DNA of 64,000 nt from Hyphomicrobium methylovorum (GCF_013626205.1 NZ_QHJE01000001.1:744001-808000), one strand, 5' to 3'. Shown: positions 16,924-26,708, counted from the first letter of the stretch. The notes: generated from the letters alone by a model not told the origin. A program made the numbers and translations.

Positions 16924-17862
16924 CTAGGGAAGATAGCCCTTATCCAGATCGTGGGCCTGCTTCGCAATGACTTCGCCGTTGGCATTTTTGTGAATTGCGG
17001 TCCAGGCGAGATGCGTTCCGGCGGATTCTGAGGAACGCGAACGAAGCTCAACCCCGATGCGTTCGCGCGATTTGACGTCGATCGGGGCGGACAGCGGAAA
17101 ATAGAGTTGCTCCCAGTGCGTGCGGGGCGCGGACGGCGCCGTGGACAACACAATTCCGCTTTGCAGCGTCGCCTCCCACCAGACCGCGAAGCCATAGATG
17201 CGCGTCGATCTGCTGACCCGCCATTCGGCTTCGCCTTTGCGTTTCGAGCGCACGTCGCGCGTGAGGTCGACGGAATCCCAAGCGACGGCAGACTTGCCGC
17301 CGTCCAGCAGTTCTTCGGTTGCAAGCTGGCGGACATAGGCGTTGTTCATCGTCAGGTATTGTGCGGCGGAAAGATCAATTCCGTTTCCGACGCGGCTCCA
17401 AACGCGAAGCTCGTCGTCAATGCGCGGAGAGATGACCGGCGCGACGAACTGTACGATCGCTTGCGGAATGATGTGCCCTTTCCGCTTCAGAAATCGTGCG
17501 CGGGCGTCGGACATCGTCGCGATGATATTTTCTTCGAGCGCGTAGTTTCCGAGCGTTTCCGACACGATGACGTCGACGGTGAGCTTGTCGTCGAACTCCG
17601 TCGAGTGACACGGAATGAGGTGGCAGGACTTCGCTTTGTTCGCCATCAAAACTTCGGTAGCGACCCCCGCGACCTCTGCCGTTTCGAAAAGGAAGACTTC
17701 TTTCGCACCGAGCTTTGATGCCATCAGACCCAGGAGGCCGGTGCCCGCGCCAATGTCAGCGACGATGGTTTTTCCCGGCTCGATGACGGCCTTCAACGCG
17801 CGAAAGAAAGCGTCGTTCCGCGCGTGATCGGCAATAAGCGTGCGGTGGTATTCAATGCGCAT
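16924..17862 (-). CDS. Protein arginine N-methyltransferase (PRMT) homologue
   Basis: A 312-residue class I methyltransferase with PRMT hallmarks in order: the N-terminal HxxLIxDxxR helix (H6-R15), SAM motif I VADIGAGTG (34-42) followed by the acidic FLFE (E60), the double-E loop with SE at 101-102 and E111 (nine residues apart, as in PRMT1), and in the C-terminal half a THW loop at 248-250 preceding a beta-barrel strand QLYFPLSAPIDV. The N-terminal YFxxY helix of eukaryotic PRMTs is missing. The set predicts methylation of arginine, perhaps in an RNA-binding protein, though the substrate is unknown. It lies upstream of nnrU and 4 bp downstream of the RNA methyltransferase gene at 17867, probably one operon. 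Confidence 0.75.
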   Translation of the reverse strand: MRIEYHRTLIADHARNDAFFRALKAVIEPGKTIVADIGAGTGLLGLMASKLGAKEVFLFETAEVAGVATEVLMANKAKSCHLIPCHSTEFDDKLTVDVIVSETLGNYALEENIIATMSDARARFLKRKGHIIPQAIVQFVAPVISPRIDDELRVWSRVGNGIDLSAAQYLTMNNAYVRQLATEELLDGGKSAVAWDSVDLTRDVRSKRKGEAEWRVSRSTRIYGFAVWWEATLQSGIVLSTAPSAPRTHWEQLYFPLSAPIDVKSRERIGVELRSRSSESAGTHLAWTAIHKNANGEVIAKQAHDLDKGYLP

Positions 17863-17866
17863 CGAG

Positions 17867-18679
17867 CTAGAGCTTCAGTTGAGGGCCGCGGACTTGGTAG
17901 AGCATCAGAGCAGTTGCTACGGCGAGGTTGAGCGAGTCGAGATTGCCTGCCATCGGGATTTTTACAAGCTTTGAACAAACCGCAGCGACGGCCGTGGAAA
18001 GGCCCGGCCCTTCGCCTCCCATGACGATGAGTTGCGGCCCGCGATATGTTTCGCTGCGAAAATCGTGGCGCGCGGTGAGATGCGTCCCGATCGCGTCGCC
18101 CGGCCAACGCTTGGCAAACTCAGTGAACTGCGGCCGATCCATTTTGACGATCGGCACCGCGAAGATCGATCCCATCGTGGCCCGCACCGCGTCGAGCGCG
18201 TAGGGATCGCACGTCGTCCCAACGAGGATCACACCTGCAGCGCCGACGGCATCGGCGGTGCGAATGATGGTTCCCAGGTTGCCCGGATCGCGAATTTCTT
18301 CGAGCGCAAGCCAAGTGTCGCTATGTGACATGCTCGTGAGATCGGGCGGCGGCGCGAACTGCTGGCGAAAGACTCCCAGCAGCGTCTGCGGATTGTCTTT
18401 GGACGACAGTTTTGTCAGCACCGCTTCGGACACTTCGAGCACTTCCGCACCCGCAGAGAGCGCATGCGTCACCAATCCGCGCGCAATGCCCGTCGCCGCC
18501 GTTCCCGTCTGATAGACCAGCGTTTCAGGCACAAAACCATGATCGCGTGCAGTCACGAGAAGCGAAGCGCCTTCCGCTACGAACAGGCCGGTTTCCTTTC
18601 GCACCTTGCGCATGTCGAGCGCGCGGATGGCTTTCACGCGGTCGTTGGTCAAGCTGGTGATGATTTTCGGTTCGTTCAT
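17867..18679 (-). CDS. TrmH/SpoU-family RNA 2'-O-ribose methyltransferase
   Basis: A 270-residue SPOUT methyltransferase. The N-terminal substrate-binding part (TSLTNDRVKAIRALDMRKVRKETGLFVAEG) is followed by the knotted SAM domain with motif 1 LALEEIRDPGNLGTIIRTADA, motif 2 QLIVMGGEGPGLS and motif 3 IPMAGNLDSLNLAVATALMLY. These place it with RlmB/TrmH-type enzymes acting on rRNA or tRNA; the exact nucleotide cannot be told. Its ATG overlaps the stop of the methyltransferase gene upstream (18676-18679), so both are coupled. Confidence 0.9.
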   Translation of the reverse strand: MNEPKIITSLTNDRVKAIRALDMRKVRKETGLFVAEGASLLVTARDHGFVPETLVYQTGTAATGIARGLVTHALSAGAEVLEVSEAVLTKLSSKDNPQTLLGVFRQQFAPPPDLTSMSHSDTWLALEEIRDPGNLGTIIRTADAVGAAGVILVGTTCDPYALDAVRATMGSIFAVPIVKMDRPQFTEFAKRWPGDAIGTHLTARHDFRSETYRGPQLIVMGGEGPGLSTAVAAVCSKLVKIPMAGNLDSLNLAVATALMLYQVRGPQLKL

Positions 18680-19569
18680 CCGGCCTGCCTCCAGCGGACG
18701 AATAGCGACGTTGGGAGAAACAGCCCGCTCTGCGCACGAAGAGCGAGTTCGCCGGATTCAAAAGTGCCGCCTTTGTCCGCGAGCGCTTCCCGCATCAGTT
18801 GATCGAAGGCGAGCGCGGACGCGCGGATGGCATAAACCGTCAGCACCATTGCCGCGCCGGGCGCGAGCAGCTTCGCCAGATCGCCGAGCAATGCAGGGAG
18901 GTTCGCGAACAAGTCCCAGACTTCGCCATCGGGTCCGCGTCCGAACTTCGGCGGGTCGACAAGGATCACGTCGTAAGTTTTGCCTCGGCGAACTTCCCGC
19001 GCGGCGAACTTGGCGGCGTCATCGACGAGCCAACGAATTTTTGCGGCGTTGAGGCCTGAGGCTGTTTGATTGTCCTTGCCCCATTGCACGGCCTTCTTCG
19101 ATGCATCCACGTGCGTGACTTCAGCGCCGTGTTGCGCGGCGATGAGAGAGGCCGCACCGGTGTAGCCAAAGAGATTCAGAACGCGTGGCGGTTTCGATTT
19201 GGAGGTGGCGAGCCGCTCCTTTATCCAGCGCCAGTGCGGGTCCTGCTCAGGAAAGAGGCCAAGATGCCAGAGACCCGAGAGACGGCACAGAACAGTGAGG
19301 CCGCCAATTTTCACAGGCCACTGATCGGGCACCGGTTTGTCGACACGCCACTTGCCCTTCTCGTCGTCTTCCCCGGACGCGGAAAAAGCAGCGTGCGCTT
19401 TCATCCATTCTTTTTTCGGTAGCCGCGGCTGCCAGAGGGCCTGCGCCTCCGGGCGATCAACGATCACGCTGCCGAATCGTTCGAGCTTGCGCCCCGATCC
19501 GCAGTCGAGAAGCACGTAGTCCGCGAAACCGTCAGACGTGACGAGTTGCAAGTGGTCGGGTGAAGACAT
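18676..19569 (-). CDS. Class I SAM-dependent rRNA cytosine methyltransferase-like protein (RlmI family)
   Basis: A 297-residue protein with the RlmI-type catalytic domain. SAM motif I is VLNLFGYTGAASLIAAQHGAE, followed by VTHVDASKKAVQWGKDNQ, and motif IV is VILVDPPKFGRGPDG. There is no N-terminal PUA domain, unlike E. coli RlmI, so it is a shorter variant found in alphaproteobacteria. ATG 19569 was chosen because homology begins there; an in-frame ATG at 19686 would add 39 residues. It overlaps the TrmH-family gene by four bases. Target nucleotide unknown. Confidence 0.8.
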   Translation of the reverse strand: MSSPDHLQLVTSDGFADYVLLDCGSGRKLERFGSVIVDRPEAQALWQPRLPKKEWMKAHAAFSASGEDDEKGKWRVDKPVPDQWPVKIGGLTVLCRLSGLWHLGLFPEQDPHWRWIKERLATSKSKPPRVLNLFGYTGAASLIAAQHGAEVTHVDASKKAVQWGKDNQTASGLNAAKIRWLVDDAAKFAAREVRRGKTYDVILVDPPKFGRGPDGEVWDLFANLPALLGDLAKLLAPGAAMVLTVYAIRASALAFDQLMREALADKGGTFESGELALRAQSGLFLPTSLFVRWRQAG

Positions 19570-19783
19570 CAGCAAAAGCGATCCAGGCAAAAACGTCGGG
19601 GCTGTAGCACGAATGATCCCACAAAGACGCGCACGCTCTTCATTGCCCCGCGGCGGGTGAATGCGTGTGCGTAGCATGACGGTCACACATTCTGAAAATG
19701 TGCAATGAAGTCAAAATGCAATCCCAAAATCACGTTAAGAGCGGGATACGTTGTTGCACGCAAGACTACTGGAGGGAGCGGGG

Positions 19784-20083
19784 ATGCGTCTTAATCGCGT
19801 TATCGCGCGCGGGGCTTTCATTCTGGCGATGCTGGCGCCTGCAGGTGCCTACGCATTTGAATTTACGCAGATCGGCGGCAAGGATGGCCAAGCTGCGCAA
19901 TTCCAGGATCCGGCCGAGAAGGCACTGTCCGAACCGCTCGGTGGCTTGCAGTTCGGTGTGAGCGGCGGAAAAGCCAACGCCGTTGATGATTCGGCCTTGC
20001 CTCCGTGGCAGTTCCGGCCCCCGCCGCAGAGCCAGAATTCGTATAACACTCTCGGCAGATCCGGATTTGGTTCTCTGCGCTAA
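19784..20083 (+). CDS. Small secreted protein, unknown function
   Basis: A 99-residue protein. GGAGGG at 19771-19776 precedes ATG 19784 by seven bases, a strong ribosome-binding site. An N-terminal signal peptide (hydrophobic residues 9-24, cleavage near AYA-F) is followed by a Gly/Gln/Pro-rich mature part without cysteines. No family recognised. It stands alone between divergent and convergent neighbours. Confidence 0.65.
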   Translation: MRLNRVIARGAFILAMLAPAGAYAFEFTQIGGKDGQAAQFQDPAEKALSEPLGGLQFGVSGGKANAVDDSALPPWQFRPPPQSQNSYNTLGRSGFGSLR

Positions 20084-20206
20084 TTGCGAGCTTCCGTCAC
20101 ACGTCGGCTGCGCGTGAAGCACGGCTGTCTCTCTGTTTGGCTAATGGCGTTCCGTCCGCGCCTGGACTAGGGTCGCCACCTGCCGAGCAGGACGGAGCTT
20201 ATCAAT

Positions 20207-20596
20207 ATGCCGCTACTCAGATTTGATCTCTACAAGGGTCGAAGCGAAGCCGAGACGAAGGCTCTGCTCGATGCCGTGCATCGTGCGATGCTGGCCGCGT
20301 TCAAAGTTCCTGAGCGCGATCGCTATCAGATCGTGCACGAACATTCGCCCGGCACGCTAATCATGGAAGATACGGGTCTCGACATTCCGAGGACCAATAA
20401 GTTCGTCAATATCCAGGTGACGACACGGCCGCGCACGCGCGAGCAGAAAGAGACTTTCTACCGTCTCGTGACGGAAGCTCTCCAATCGGAATGCGGTATC
20501 GCTCCCGCTGACGTCATGATCAGCATGGTGACGAACTCGGACGAAGATTGGTCGTTTGGGCTTGGCCGCGCGCAATTCCTAACCGGCGAGTTGTAG
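20207..20596 (+). CDS. Tautomerase-superfamily protein
   Basis: A 129-residue member of the tautomerase/MIF superfamily. Mature N-terminal Pro (MPLLRFDLYKGRS) would be the catalytic base. The length fits the two-beta-alpha-beta 'tautomerase_2' group (about 125-130 residues) rather than the 60-residue 4-oxalocrotonate tautomerases. EDWSFGLGRAQF near the C-terminus is typical of that group. Substrate unknown. Confidence 0.8.
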   Translation: MPLLRFDLYKGRSEAETKALLDAVHRAMLAAFKVPERDRYQIVHEHSPGTLIMEDTGLDIPRTNKFVNIQVTTRPRTREQKETFYRLVTEALQSECGIAPADVMISMVTNSDEDWSFGLGRAQFLTGEL

Positions 20597-20653
20597 CGCG
20601 CAGCGGAAGAAAGCGGAGCAGGTTCAGCGCAGGCGCCGCCCTGCCCCGCCCTA

Positions 20654-21788
20654 TCAATCGAGATCGTCGATCACGACGTTGTCGGAGCCGCCCTTCAGAC
20701 GTTGCGACAGCGCTGCCTCGATAAACGGATCGATGTCGCCGTCGAGAACTTCATCGGGATTCGTCGATTGCGCGCCCGTCCGCAGGTCTTTCACGAGTTG
20801 GTAGGGCTGCAGAACGTACGATCGGATCTGATGTCCCCAGCCGATGTCCGTCTTGGCGGCTTGCTCTGCTGATGCCTTGGCCTCGCGCTTTTTCAACTCC
20901 ATTTCATAGAGCCGCGCCTTCAATCGTTTGAGGGCGATGTCTTTGTTCTGGTGCTGCGAGCGCTGTTCCTGGGCGAAAATCACGATGCCTGACGGCTTGT
21001 GGACCAACCGCACGGCTGACTCCGTTCGGTTGACGTGCTGTCCACCGGCGCCCGACGAGCGAGCGAACGAGATGTCGATGTCGGATGGATTGATCTCCAC
21101 CTCAATCGAATCATCGATCACCGGATAGACGGTGACGGACGCAAAGCTCGTGTGCCGCCGTGCGTTCGAATCGAACGGTGAAATGCGCACTAGGCGATGA
21201 ACGCCCGCTTCGGTTTTCAGCCAGCCGTAGGCGTTGTCGCCATCGATCTCGAAGGTTGCCGATTTGATGCCAGCTTCTTCGCCAGCGCTTTCGTCGATCA
21301 ACTTGACCTTGTAACCGCGACGCTCGCCCCAGCGCGCGTACATGCGCGCCAGCATCGATGCCCAGTCCTGGCTTTCGGTGCCCCCCGCACCGGCATGAAC
21401 TTCGACATAGGTGCTCATGGAGTCGGCTTCGCCCGAGAGCATTGCTTCGACCGAGCGGCGATGCGCTTCCTGATCGATGCGCTTAAGCTGCGCCTCGCCT
21501 TCGGTGATGCTCGCTTCGTCGTCCTCAGATTCGCCGAGTTCGATGAGCGTCAACGCATCTTCATAGTCGCGCTGCAGACGTTTGAAATCGCTGACCGCGC
21601 TTTCGAGCATCTGGCGCTGGCGCATGATTTTCTGCGCATTCTTGGCATCGGACCAGAGGCTTGGATCCTCGGCCTTGGCGTTCAACGAGGCTAGACGGTC
21701 TTCGGCCGTATCCCAGTCAAAGAGACCTCCTCAGGAGGACGATTGCCTCCTCGATGTCATCGGACAATTTTTGCGCTTCAGCGCGCAT
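20654..21788 (-). CDS. prfB: Peptide chain release factor 2 with programmed +1 frameshift
   Basis: RF2 ends translation at UGA and UAA. The gene is split over two frames: ATG 21788 opens a 23-codon leader ending ...RRSL and UGA at 21719-21717; skipping one base after CTT continues in +1 frame as [15 protein letters not shown] to 20654. The joined product is about 377 residues, the usual RF2 size. [10 protein letters not shown]-like ([16 protein letters not shown]) and the catalytic GGQ ([18 protein letters not shown]) are present. The frameshift is autoregulatory: low RF2 slows termination at the UGA and favours shifting. The downstream gene is a tautomerase on the opposite strand; PBP1A lies upstream on the same strand. 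Confidence 0.95.
21716..21731 (-). promoter_or_regulatory. prfB programmed +1 frameshift signal
   Basis: Reading the minus strand: AGGAGG (21731-21726, an internal Shine-Dalgarno-like stimulator), TCT, then CTT-TGA-C (21722-21716). This is the canonical bacterial RF2 recoding site with its slippery CUU and weak UGA-C stop context and three-base spacing. Confidence 0.95.
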
Positions 21789-21922
21789 GACAACCTCCAG
21801 AAACCGGCGACGCCGGTGCGATCGTGTTCAAGAGAAAAGCAGGTGGCGAGGTATAGTCAGGCGAAGCGAACCTGTAAACGAACCTGACTCATGCGCGGCA
21901 ATGCGCGCGGCGTCTCCAAGGT

Positions 21923-24517
21923 TTACCAGAAGCCGTTGGGACTGAGCCCGCCGTCGGTTCGTGCCGAAGGCGTGCCGGGCGGCGGACGCGAGGGCGCTGC
22001 TGGAGCCGCATACGCATCGCCGCCACCATACACGGCGGGTGGTCCAGCCGGTGCACCGGCATGCGCAATGCCGATCATTGAATACGCGTCATCCGGTTCC
22101 TCGTTTGGCTTGAAAGCTTCGAGGATCGTATCGGTATTCTCGCCTGTCGCGCGCAAGCCTGTCTTCTTATCAACCTGTACGAACTTGATGCCCGGCGGAA
22201 CGCGGAACGGCGCGGCGGGGGTGTCCGCGAGCGCGGCGGTCAGGAATTCACCGAAGATCGGAGCGGCGATCATGCCGCCGGTGTTGCCATGCCCCATCGG
22301 CTTCGGCGTGTCGTAACCGAGATAGACGCCGACAACCATGGTCGGCGTATAGCCAATGAACCACGCATCTTTTTCTTCGTTCGTGGTGCCCGTCTTGCCT
22401 GCGATCGGGCGATTGAGAGATTTGAGAACGCTGCCGGTGCCGCGCTGGATGACGCCTTCCATGATCGATGTCATCTGGTAGGCGGAATGCGGATCAATGA
22501 CCTGACGGCGTTCGTCGATCAAATCCGGTTCGCCTTGATTGGCCCAGTGATCCGCCGTGCACCCCATGCACTGACGCTCATCGTGACGCCAAACGGTATG
22601 CCCGTAGCGATCCTGAATGCGGTCGATCAAGGTCGATTTGACCTCCTTGCCGCCGTTGGCCAGCATGCAATAGCCGGTGGCCATTCTCAGCAGCGTCGTC
22701 TCGCCCGCACCAAGCGACATCGAGAGCACCGGAAGCAAATCGTCATAGAGGCCAAACCTCTTGGCGTACTCGGTGATCAGCGGCATGCCGAGATCCTGCG
22801 CCAAACGCACAGTCATCTGGTTGCGCGAGCGCTCTATGCCGTAGCGCAGCGTTTCGGGTCCGGTCGCGTCCTTGTCGTCGTAGTTCGCCGGGCGCCAGAT
22901 GTCCTGCCCTGGTCCCTGAGCGATTTCGATCGGCGCGTCCAAGATGATCGACGTCGGCTTGTATCCGTTGTCGATCGCAGCGGTATAGACGAAGGGCTTG
23001 AACGACGAGCCCGGCTGTCGCTTGGCCTGCACCACGCGGTCAAACTGGCTCATATCGAACGAGAAGCCGCCAGCGATTGCGAGCACGCGGCCGGTGTAGG
23101 GATCCATCGCGACGAGACCACCGCCGACCTCGGGAATCTGCATCAAAGACCAAGCGCCCTTGATGTTTGCCGGATCTTTCGGAGCAACGTAGACGACATC
23201 GCCCGGCTTCAGGATATCGCCCGGCGACTTGCCTTCACCCTTCTTGCCGACGCGCCTGGCCGCCCATTTCATTTCCTCGAACGAGACCTCGACGGCTTCG
23301 CGATCTTTAACAAGTGACGCGTCCTGCTGGCGGCCGGGCTTGAAGCCGACGATCGCTTTGGCCTTCTGCGTTTCGAGAACGACGCCGAGGCGCCAGGGGT
23401 CGATGTCATTGGGACTGCGGATCGCGCCGAGCGCAACGCCCCAGTCACCTGCGATATCAATCGTGGCGACGGGACCGCGCCAGCCACGGCGGCGATCGAA
23501 CTTCACCAGACCATTGATGAGCGCGCGGCGTGCAATCTTCTGCAACTGCGGATCAAGCGTGGTGCGCACCGACAATCCGCCGCCATAGAGCTTCTCCTCG
23601 CCGTAGCGGTTGAGAAGCGTGCGGCGGACTTCCTCCGTGAAGAATTCGGCAGTCGAGATGTGCGATCCGCCCTGGCGCAGGTTGACGGTGAGCGGAATTT
23701 TTTTCGCCTGCTCTTCTTCTTCCTCAGTGATGTAGCCGTTCTCGGCCATCTGGCCGATGATCCAGTTTCGCCGTTCGGTCGCCTTCGCCTTCTGGCGGAA
23801 CGGATGATAGTTGTTCGGACCTTTCGGCAGGGCCGCCAGATACGCGGCCTCTTCGATCGTCAGATCCTTCAGTTCCTTATTGAAGTAGGTCAGGCTCGCG
23901 GCGGCGACGCCGTAGGAGTTCATGCCGAGGAAGATCTCGTTGAGGTAGAGCTCGAGGATCTTGTCTTTCGAATAGGCACTCTCAATGCGGACGGCGAGGA
24001 TCGCTTCCTTGATCTTGCGCTCAACCGAGCGTTCGTTCGTCAGCAGGAAGTTTTTTGCGACCTGCTGAGTAATGGTGGAGGCACCTTGGGCGCGCTTGTT
24101 CGAGCCGTGCATTTTGGCTTCGACGGCTGCGAATACGGCACGGCCAATACCCTGCAAATCGATGCCGCCGTGTTCATAGAAGCGACGGTCTTCGGCTGAC
24201 AGAAACGCGCCGATCACCCGCTTGGGGATCGTGTTGATCGGAACGAAGATACGCCGCTCGCGGGCGAATTCGGAAATCAGGGAGCCGTCGTGCGCATGGA
24301 TGCGCGTCATGACGGGGGGCTCGTATTTCGACAGACTTTCGTAGTCCGGGAGGTCGCGTGAGACCTGCCAGACAAGGAATGCGGCACCGGCGGAGCCCGC
24401 AATAAAGAGCAGAACGAACGTCGCGAAGCTGAAGCCAAGGAAGCTCAGCAGCAAGCTCTTGCGCCGCTTTCGTCTACGTTTCGGTGCCGATGGCGGCGGC
24501 AGCGTTGGCGAACGCAT
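21923..24517 (-). CDS. mrcA: Penicillin-binding protein 1A (bifunctional glycosyltransferase/transpeptidase)
   Basis: An 864-residue class A PBP. A basic cytoplasmic N-terminus and one transmembrane helix (about residues 22-48) precede the glycosyltransferase domain, with EDRRFYEHGGIDLQGIGRAV, QGASTITQQVAKN and RKIKEAILAVRIE. The transpeptidase domain carries the three active-site motifs: SSFKPF (SxxK), SRNQMT (SxN) and KTGTTNE (KTG). A CMGC motif lies in an insert before the KTG region. The tail is Gly/Pro/Ala-rich. An OB-like insert (about 330-430) separates the domains, as in other PBP1A. ATG 24517 was preferred over the adjacent TTG 24520. It sits between amiC and prfB as in many alphaproteobacteria. 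Confidence 0.95.
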   Translation of the reverse strand: MRSPTLPPPSAPKRRRKRRKSLLLSFLGFSFATFVLLFIAGSAGAAFLVWQVSRDLPDYESLSKYEPPVMTRIHAHDGSLISEFARERRIFVPINTIPKRVIGAFLSAEDRRFYEHGGIDLQGIGRAVFAAVEAKMHGSNKRAQGASTITQQVAKNFLLTNERSVERKIKEAILAVRIESAYSKDKILELYLNEIFLGMNSYGVAAASLTYFNKELKDLTIEEAAYLAALPKGPNNYHPFRQKAKATERRNWIIGQMAENGYITEEEEEQAKKIPLTVNLRQGGSHISTAEFFTEEVRRTLLNRYGEEKLYGGGLSVRTTLDPQLQKIARRALINGLVKFDRRRGWRGPVATIDIAGDWGVALGAIRSPNDIDPWRLGVVLETQKAKAIVGFKPGRQQDASLVKDREAVEVSFEEMKWAARRVGKKGEGKSPGDILKPGDVVYVAPKDPANIKGAWSLMQIPEVGGGLVAMDPYTGRVLAIAGGFSFDMSQFDRVVQAKRQPGSSFKPFVYTAAIDNGYKPTSIILDAPIEIAQGPGQDIWRPANYDDKDATGPETLRYGIERSRNQMTVRLAQDLGMPLITEYAKRFGLYDDLLPVLSMSLGAGETTLLRMATGYCMLANGGKEVKSTLIDRIQDRYGHTVWRHDERQCMGCTADHWANQGEPDLIDERRQVIDPHSAYQMTSIMEGVIQRGTGSVLKSLNRPIAGKTGTTNEEKDAWFIGYTPTMVVGVYLGYDTPKPMGHGNTGGMIAAPIFGEFLTAALADTPAAPFRVPPGIKFVQVDKKTGLRATGENTDTILEAFKPNEEPDDAYSMIGIAHAGAPAGPPAVYGGGDAYAAPAAPSRPPPGTPSARTDGGLSPNGFW

Positions 24518-24665
24518 CAAATTCGAGATTCCGTCAGTCTGTCGATGGTTTAGCGTCCGGGCGTGTCAGAACCCCGTGTTTATTGCCGCGATGCAGCAAA
24601 AACAACCCGGCCGTTTCGCACATTAGCACGGAATGTGGCAGCACGTCGTCCGGATGCCCCCAGCT

Positions 24666-25937
24666 TTACGGCTTGGAGACGGTTCGCTTGTTGAAATACG
24701 TTTCAACGGCCGCGGCGATGGCCTCGGCGACCGTCGACTGCCAAGCAACTGTCATCATTTCCTGCTCCTCGACCTTGTTGCTCACATAGCCGAGTTCGAC
24801 GAGCACAGATGGCGCGTGCGTCTGCTTCAACACTTTGAAAGCGGCCGATCTCTCGGGGATCCGCGAGGTGGCGATGTTCTTTTTCAGCTTTTTGACGAGC
24901 AGGCGCGAGAAGTCCTGAGAAAAATTCGAGGTTTCGCGCTTCAGGAGGTCGATTAGGATATTTTTGACCTCCTCGCCACCCTGGTCGGTGGATTGGATGC
25001 CGGCGATGAGGTCCGAAGCGTTTTCCTTTTCGGCCATGATGCGGGCCTGCTCGTCCGACGCCTTGTTCGACAGCGTGTAGACGGTGGCACCGCGAATGGA
25101 GTCCGCCATCTTCTTCTGTTCTATCGAGTCCGCGTGCAGCGAGATGAATAGGTCGGCGCTGCTCTCGCTGGAGAACTTGAGGCGGCGGTCCAACGAAACG
25201 AAAACGTCGTCGGTGCGAGTCAACCGCACGTCGTATTGACCCGTTTTTGCAAGCACGGATTTAAGTTGTAGGGCGACCGCCAGAACGATCGTTTTTTCTG
25301 AGACATTGTTGGCGCCGAGCGCGCCGGGATCGATGCCGCCATGGCCCGGATCGATCACGATGACTGGCTTGGCGTGCGCTTTGGGGGCCTTCGGCTCGGC
25401 ATCCATCAGAGGAAGTGCGCCGGACAGGTCCGGGGTTGGCGGAGCGGCGGAGCGCGATGCTCCGGTGCCGTTGCCGAACGATGCCGCGTCCGTAGGGCTG
25501 AGAATGACCGTGAGCTTGACGGCCGTGCCGCCCGGTATCCGCGTCATTCCGGCCGAGGCAATTTTCACCGGACCCTTGGTGTCGATCACGACCCGGGCCT
25601 TATGTTCGGCAAACAGGCCGTACCGAAATGCCGAAATCAGGCCTTTGCCCTTCTTCCCCTCGGAAGGATCGAGCCTGAAGTCTAGATCCGGCAGGTCGAG
25701 AACCACGCGATAGGGGCTTGCCAGCGTGTAAACCTGGGCCGTGAGGCCCTCGCTGAGCGTCAGTTCGAAGGTCGTGGCTTTGGCCGTCGCGGATAGCTGA
25801 ACAGCCGTTGCTTGGGCCCCTGCGGCCGCCAATGGCCCGTTCGAAAGCACCAGAACGACCAGCGCCAACGTCCCGATGACCCAGCGCACGATGGCAGACT
25901 GAACCTTGTTTCTGAGTTCTGCTCCGCCCCCGGCCAT
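24666..25937 (-). CDS. amiC: N-acetylmuramoyl-L-alanine amidase (AmiC type, AMIN plus Amidase_3)
   Basis: A 423-residue periplasmic amidase that splits septal peptidoglycan. A signal segment (about residues 18-40) is followed by an AMIN domain (about 45-150) that localises such enzymes to the septum, a linker, and the zinc-dependent Amidase_3 domain from about 195. Zinc ligands are in VIVIDPGHGGIDPGA, SEKTIVLAVAL (Glu) and LFISLHADS; the catalytic Glu is in VLVELGYVSN. The gene lies 148 bp upstream of the PBP1A gene on the same strand and is divergent from rne. Confidence 0.9.
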   Translation of the reverse strand: MAGGGAELRNKVQSAIVRWVIGTLALVVLVLSNGPLAAAGAQATAVQLSATAKATTFELTLSEGLTAQVYTLASPYRVVLDLPDLDFRLDPSEGKKGKGLISAFRYGLFAEHKARVVIDTKGPVKIASAGMTRIPGGTAVKLTVILSPTDAASFGNGTGASRSAAPPTPDLSGALPLMDAEPKAPKAHAKPVIVIDPGHGGIDPGALGANNVSEKTIVLAVALQLKSVLAKTGQYDVRLTRTDDVFVSLDRRLKFSSESSADLFISLHADSIEQKKMADSIRGATVYTLSNKASDEQARIMAEKENASDLIAGIQSTDQGGEEVKNILIDLLKRETSNFSQDFSRLLVKKLKKNIATSRIPERSAAFKVLKQTHAPSVLVELGYVSNKVEEQEMMTVAWQSTVAEAIAAAVETYFNKRTVSKP

Positions 25938-26708
25938 TTCCCTCCGCGCCCTCCGGCAATCTCCGCGCCTGCCCGATTATCGTTAAGGCTTTGTTTCGAT
26001 GCACGATATATTGTCGACCTGATGGTCTGTGACGGCCCCCCGCCTGGTGTTTTATATCACTTGCCAGTCCAGGGGGGACCTCGTAGACTTTCACCATATT
26101 CGGTGGCGCTGAAGACACATCCCGCCTTGGCTGGGAAGGTTCGGCAAGCGTCAGCGCACCCCGGTCGGCCTGCTGCAGTGAATAGGCTCTGCGTTCACAG
26201 GTAATCGGGAACTTCGGATCGCATCCGCTTGAAGCGGACCCTATGAAAATTCGGTCTCGCCCTGCGACATGCGCGCTTTGACGCCTCGGCCCCGGCCGTT
26301 CGTCAAGGGACTTGTATCTTGTGCCGGCCACCCGGACCGTCTTCGGACAGGCTCCGATCGACCAGGCGGCCGAATAATGATCACCCGACGCCAGTTTGGC
26401 GTCGCACAACCAATTCCCGGTCGACGTCCCGTATTTGGGCGTGAGCCGGGCTGTACACGACAGGCCATGACGACGAGCTGCACCATTGAAGCCGGCATCA
26501 ACGGGATCTCCATCCCGCCGGCGCGCGCGTCCGAACCGCCGCTTTCGCGGCGCGCTATCGGACCGCAAATGCTGCGGGCAGAGCGTCGGCCGATTATCCG
26601 ATTCATCCGTTCAGCCAGCACAACGCGCCGATGCGCGACGCCCGCAATAGCTGCCGTTCTAAACGGCGCAGAATGTGGGCCGCCTCGGCGCGCCAGGGAA
26701 TTCAATCC
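25938..26708. other. Long leader/promoter region between amiC and rne
   Basis: 771 bp without a credible gene. Open frames here are shadows lacking ribosome-binding sites or domains. It must carry divergent promoters for amiC and rne. In E. coli the rne transcript has a long structured 5' UTR through which RNase E represses its own synthesis; this region could serve the same role, but I have not derived a structure. Several GC-rich short inverted repeats are present, none exceptional. Confidence 0.4.

Noticed and set aside
25600-26568. Long minus-strand frame overlapping amiC and the rne leader
   Set aside because: Arg/Gly/Pro-rich shadow composition, no domain, no ribosome-binding site, and it overlaps the well-supported amiC.
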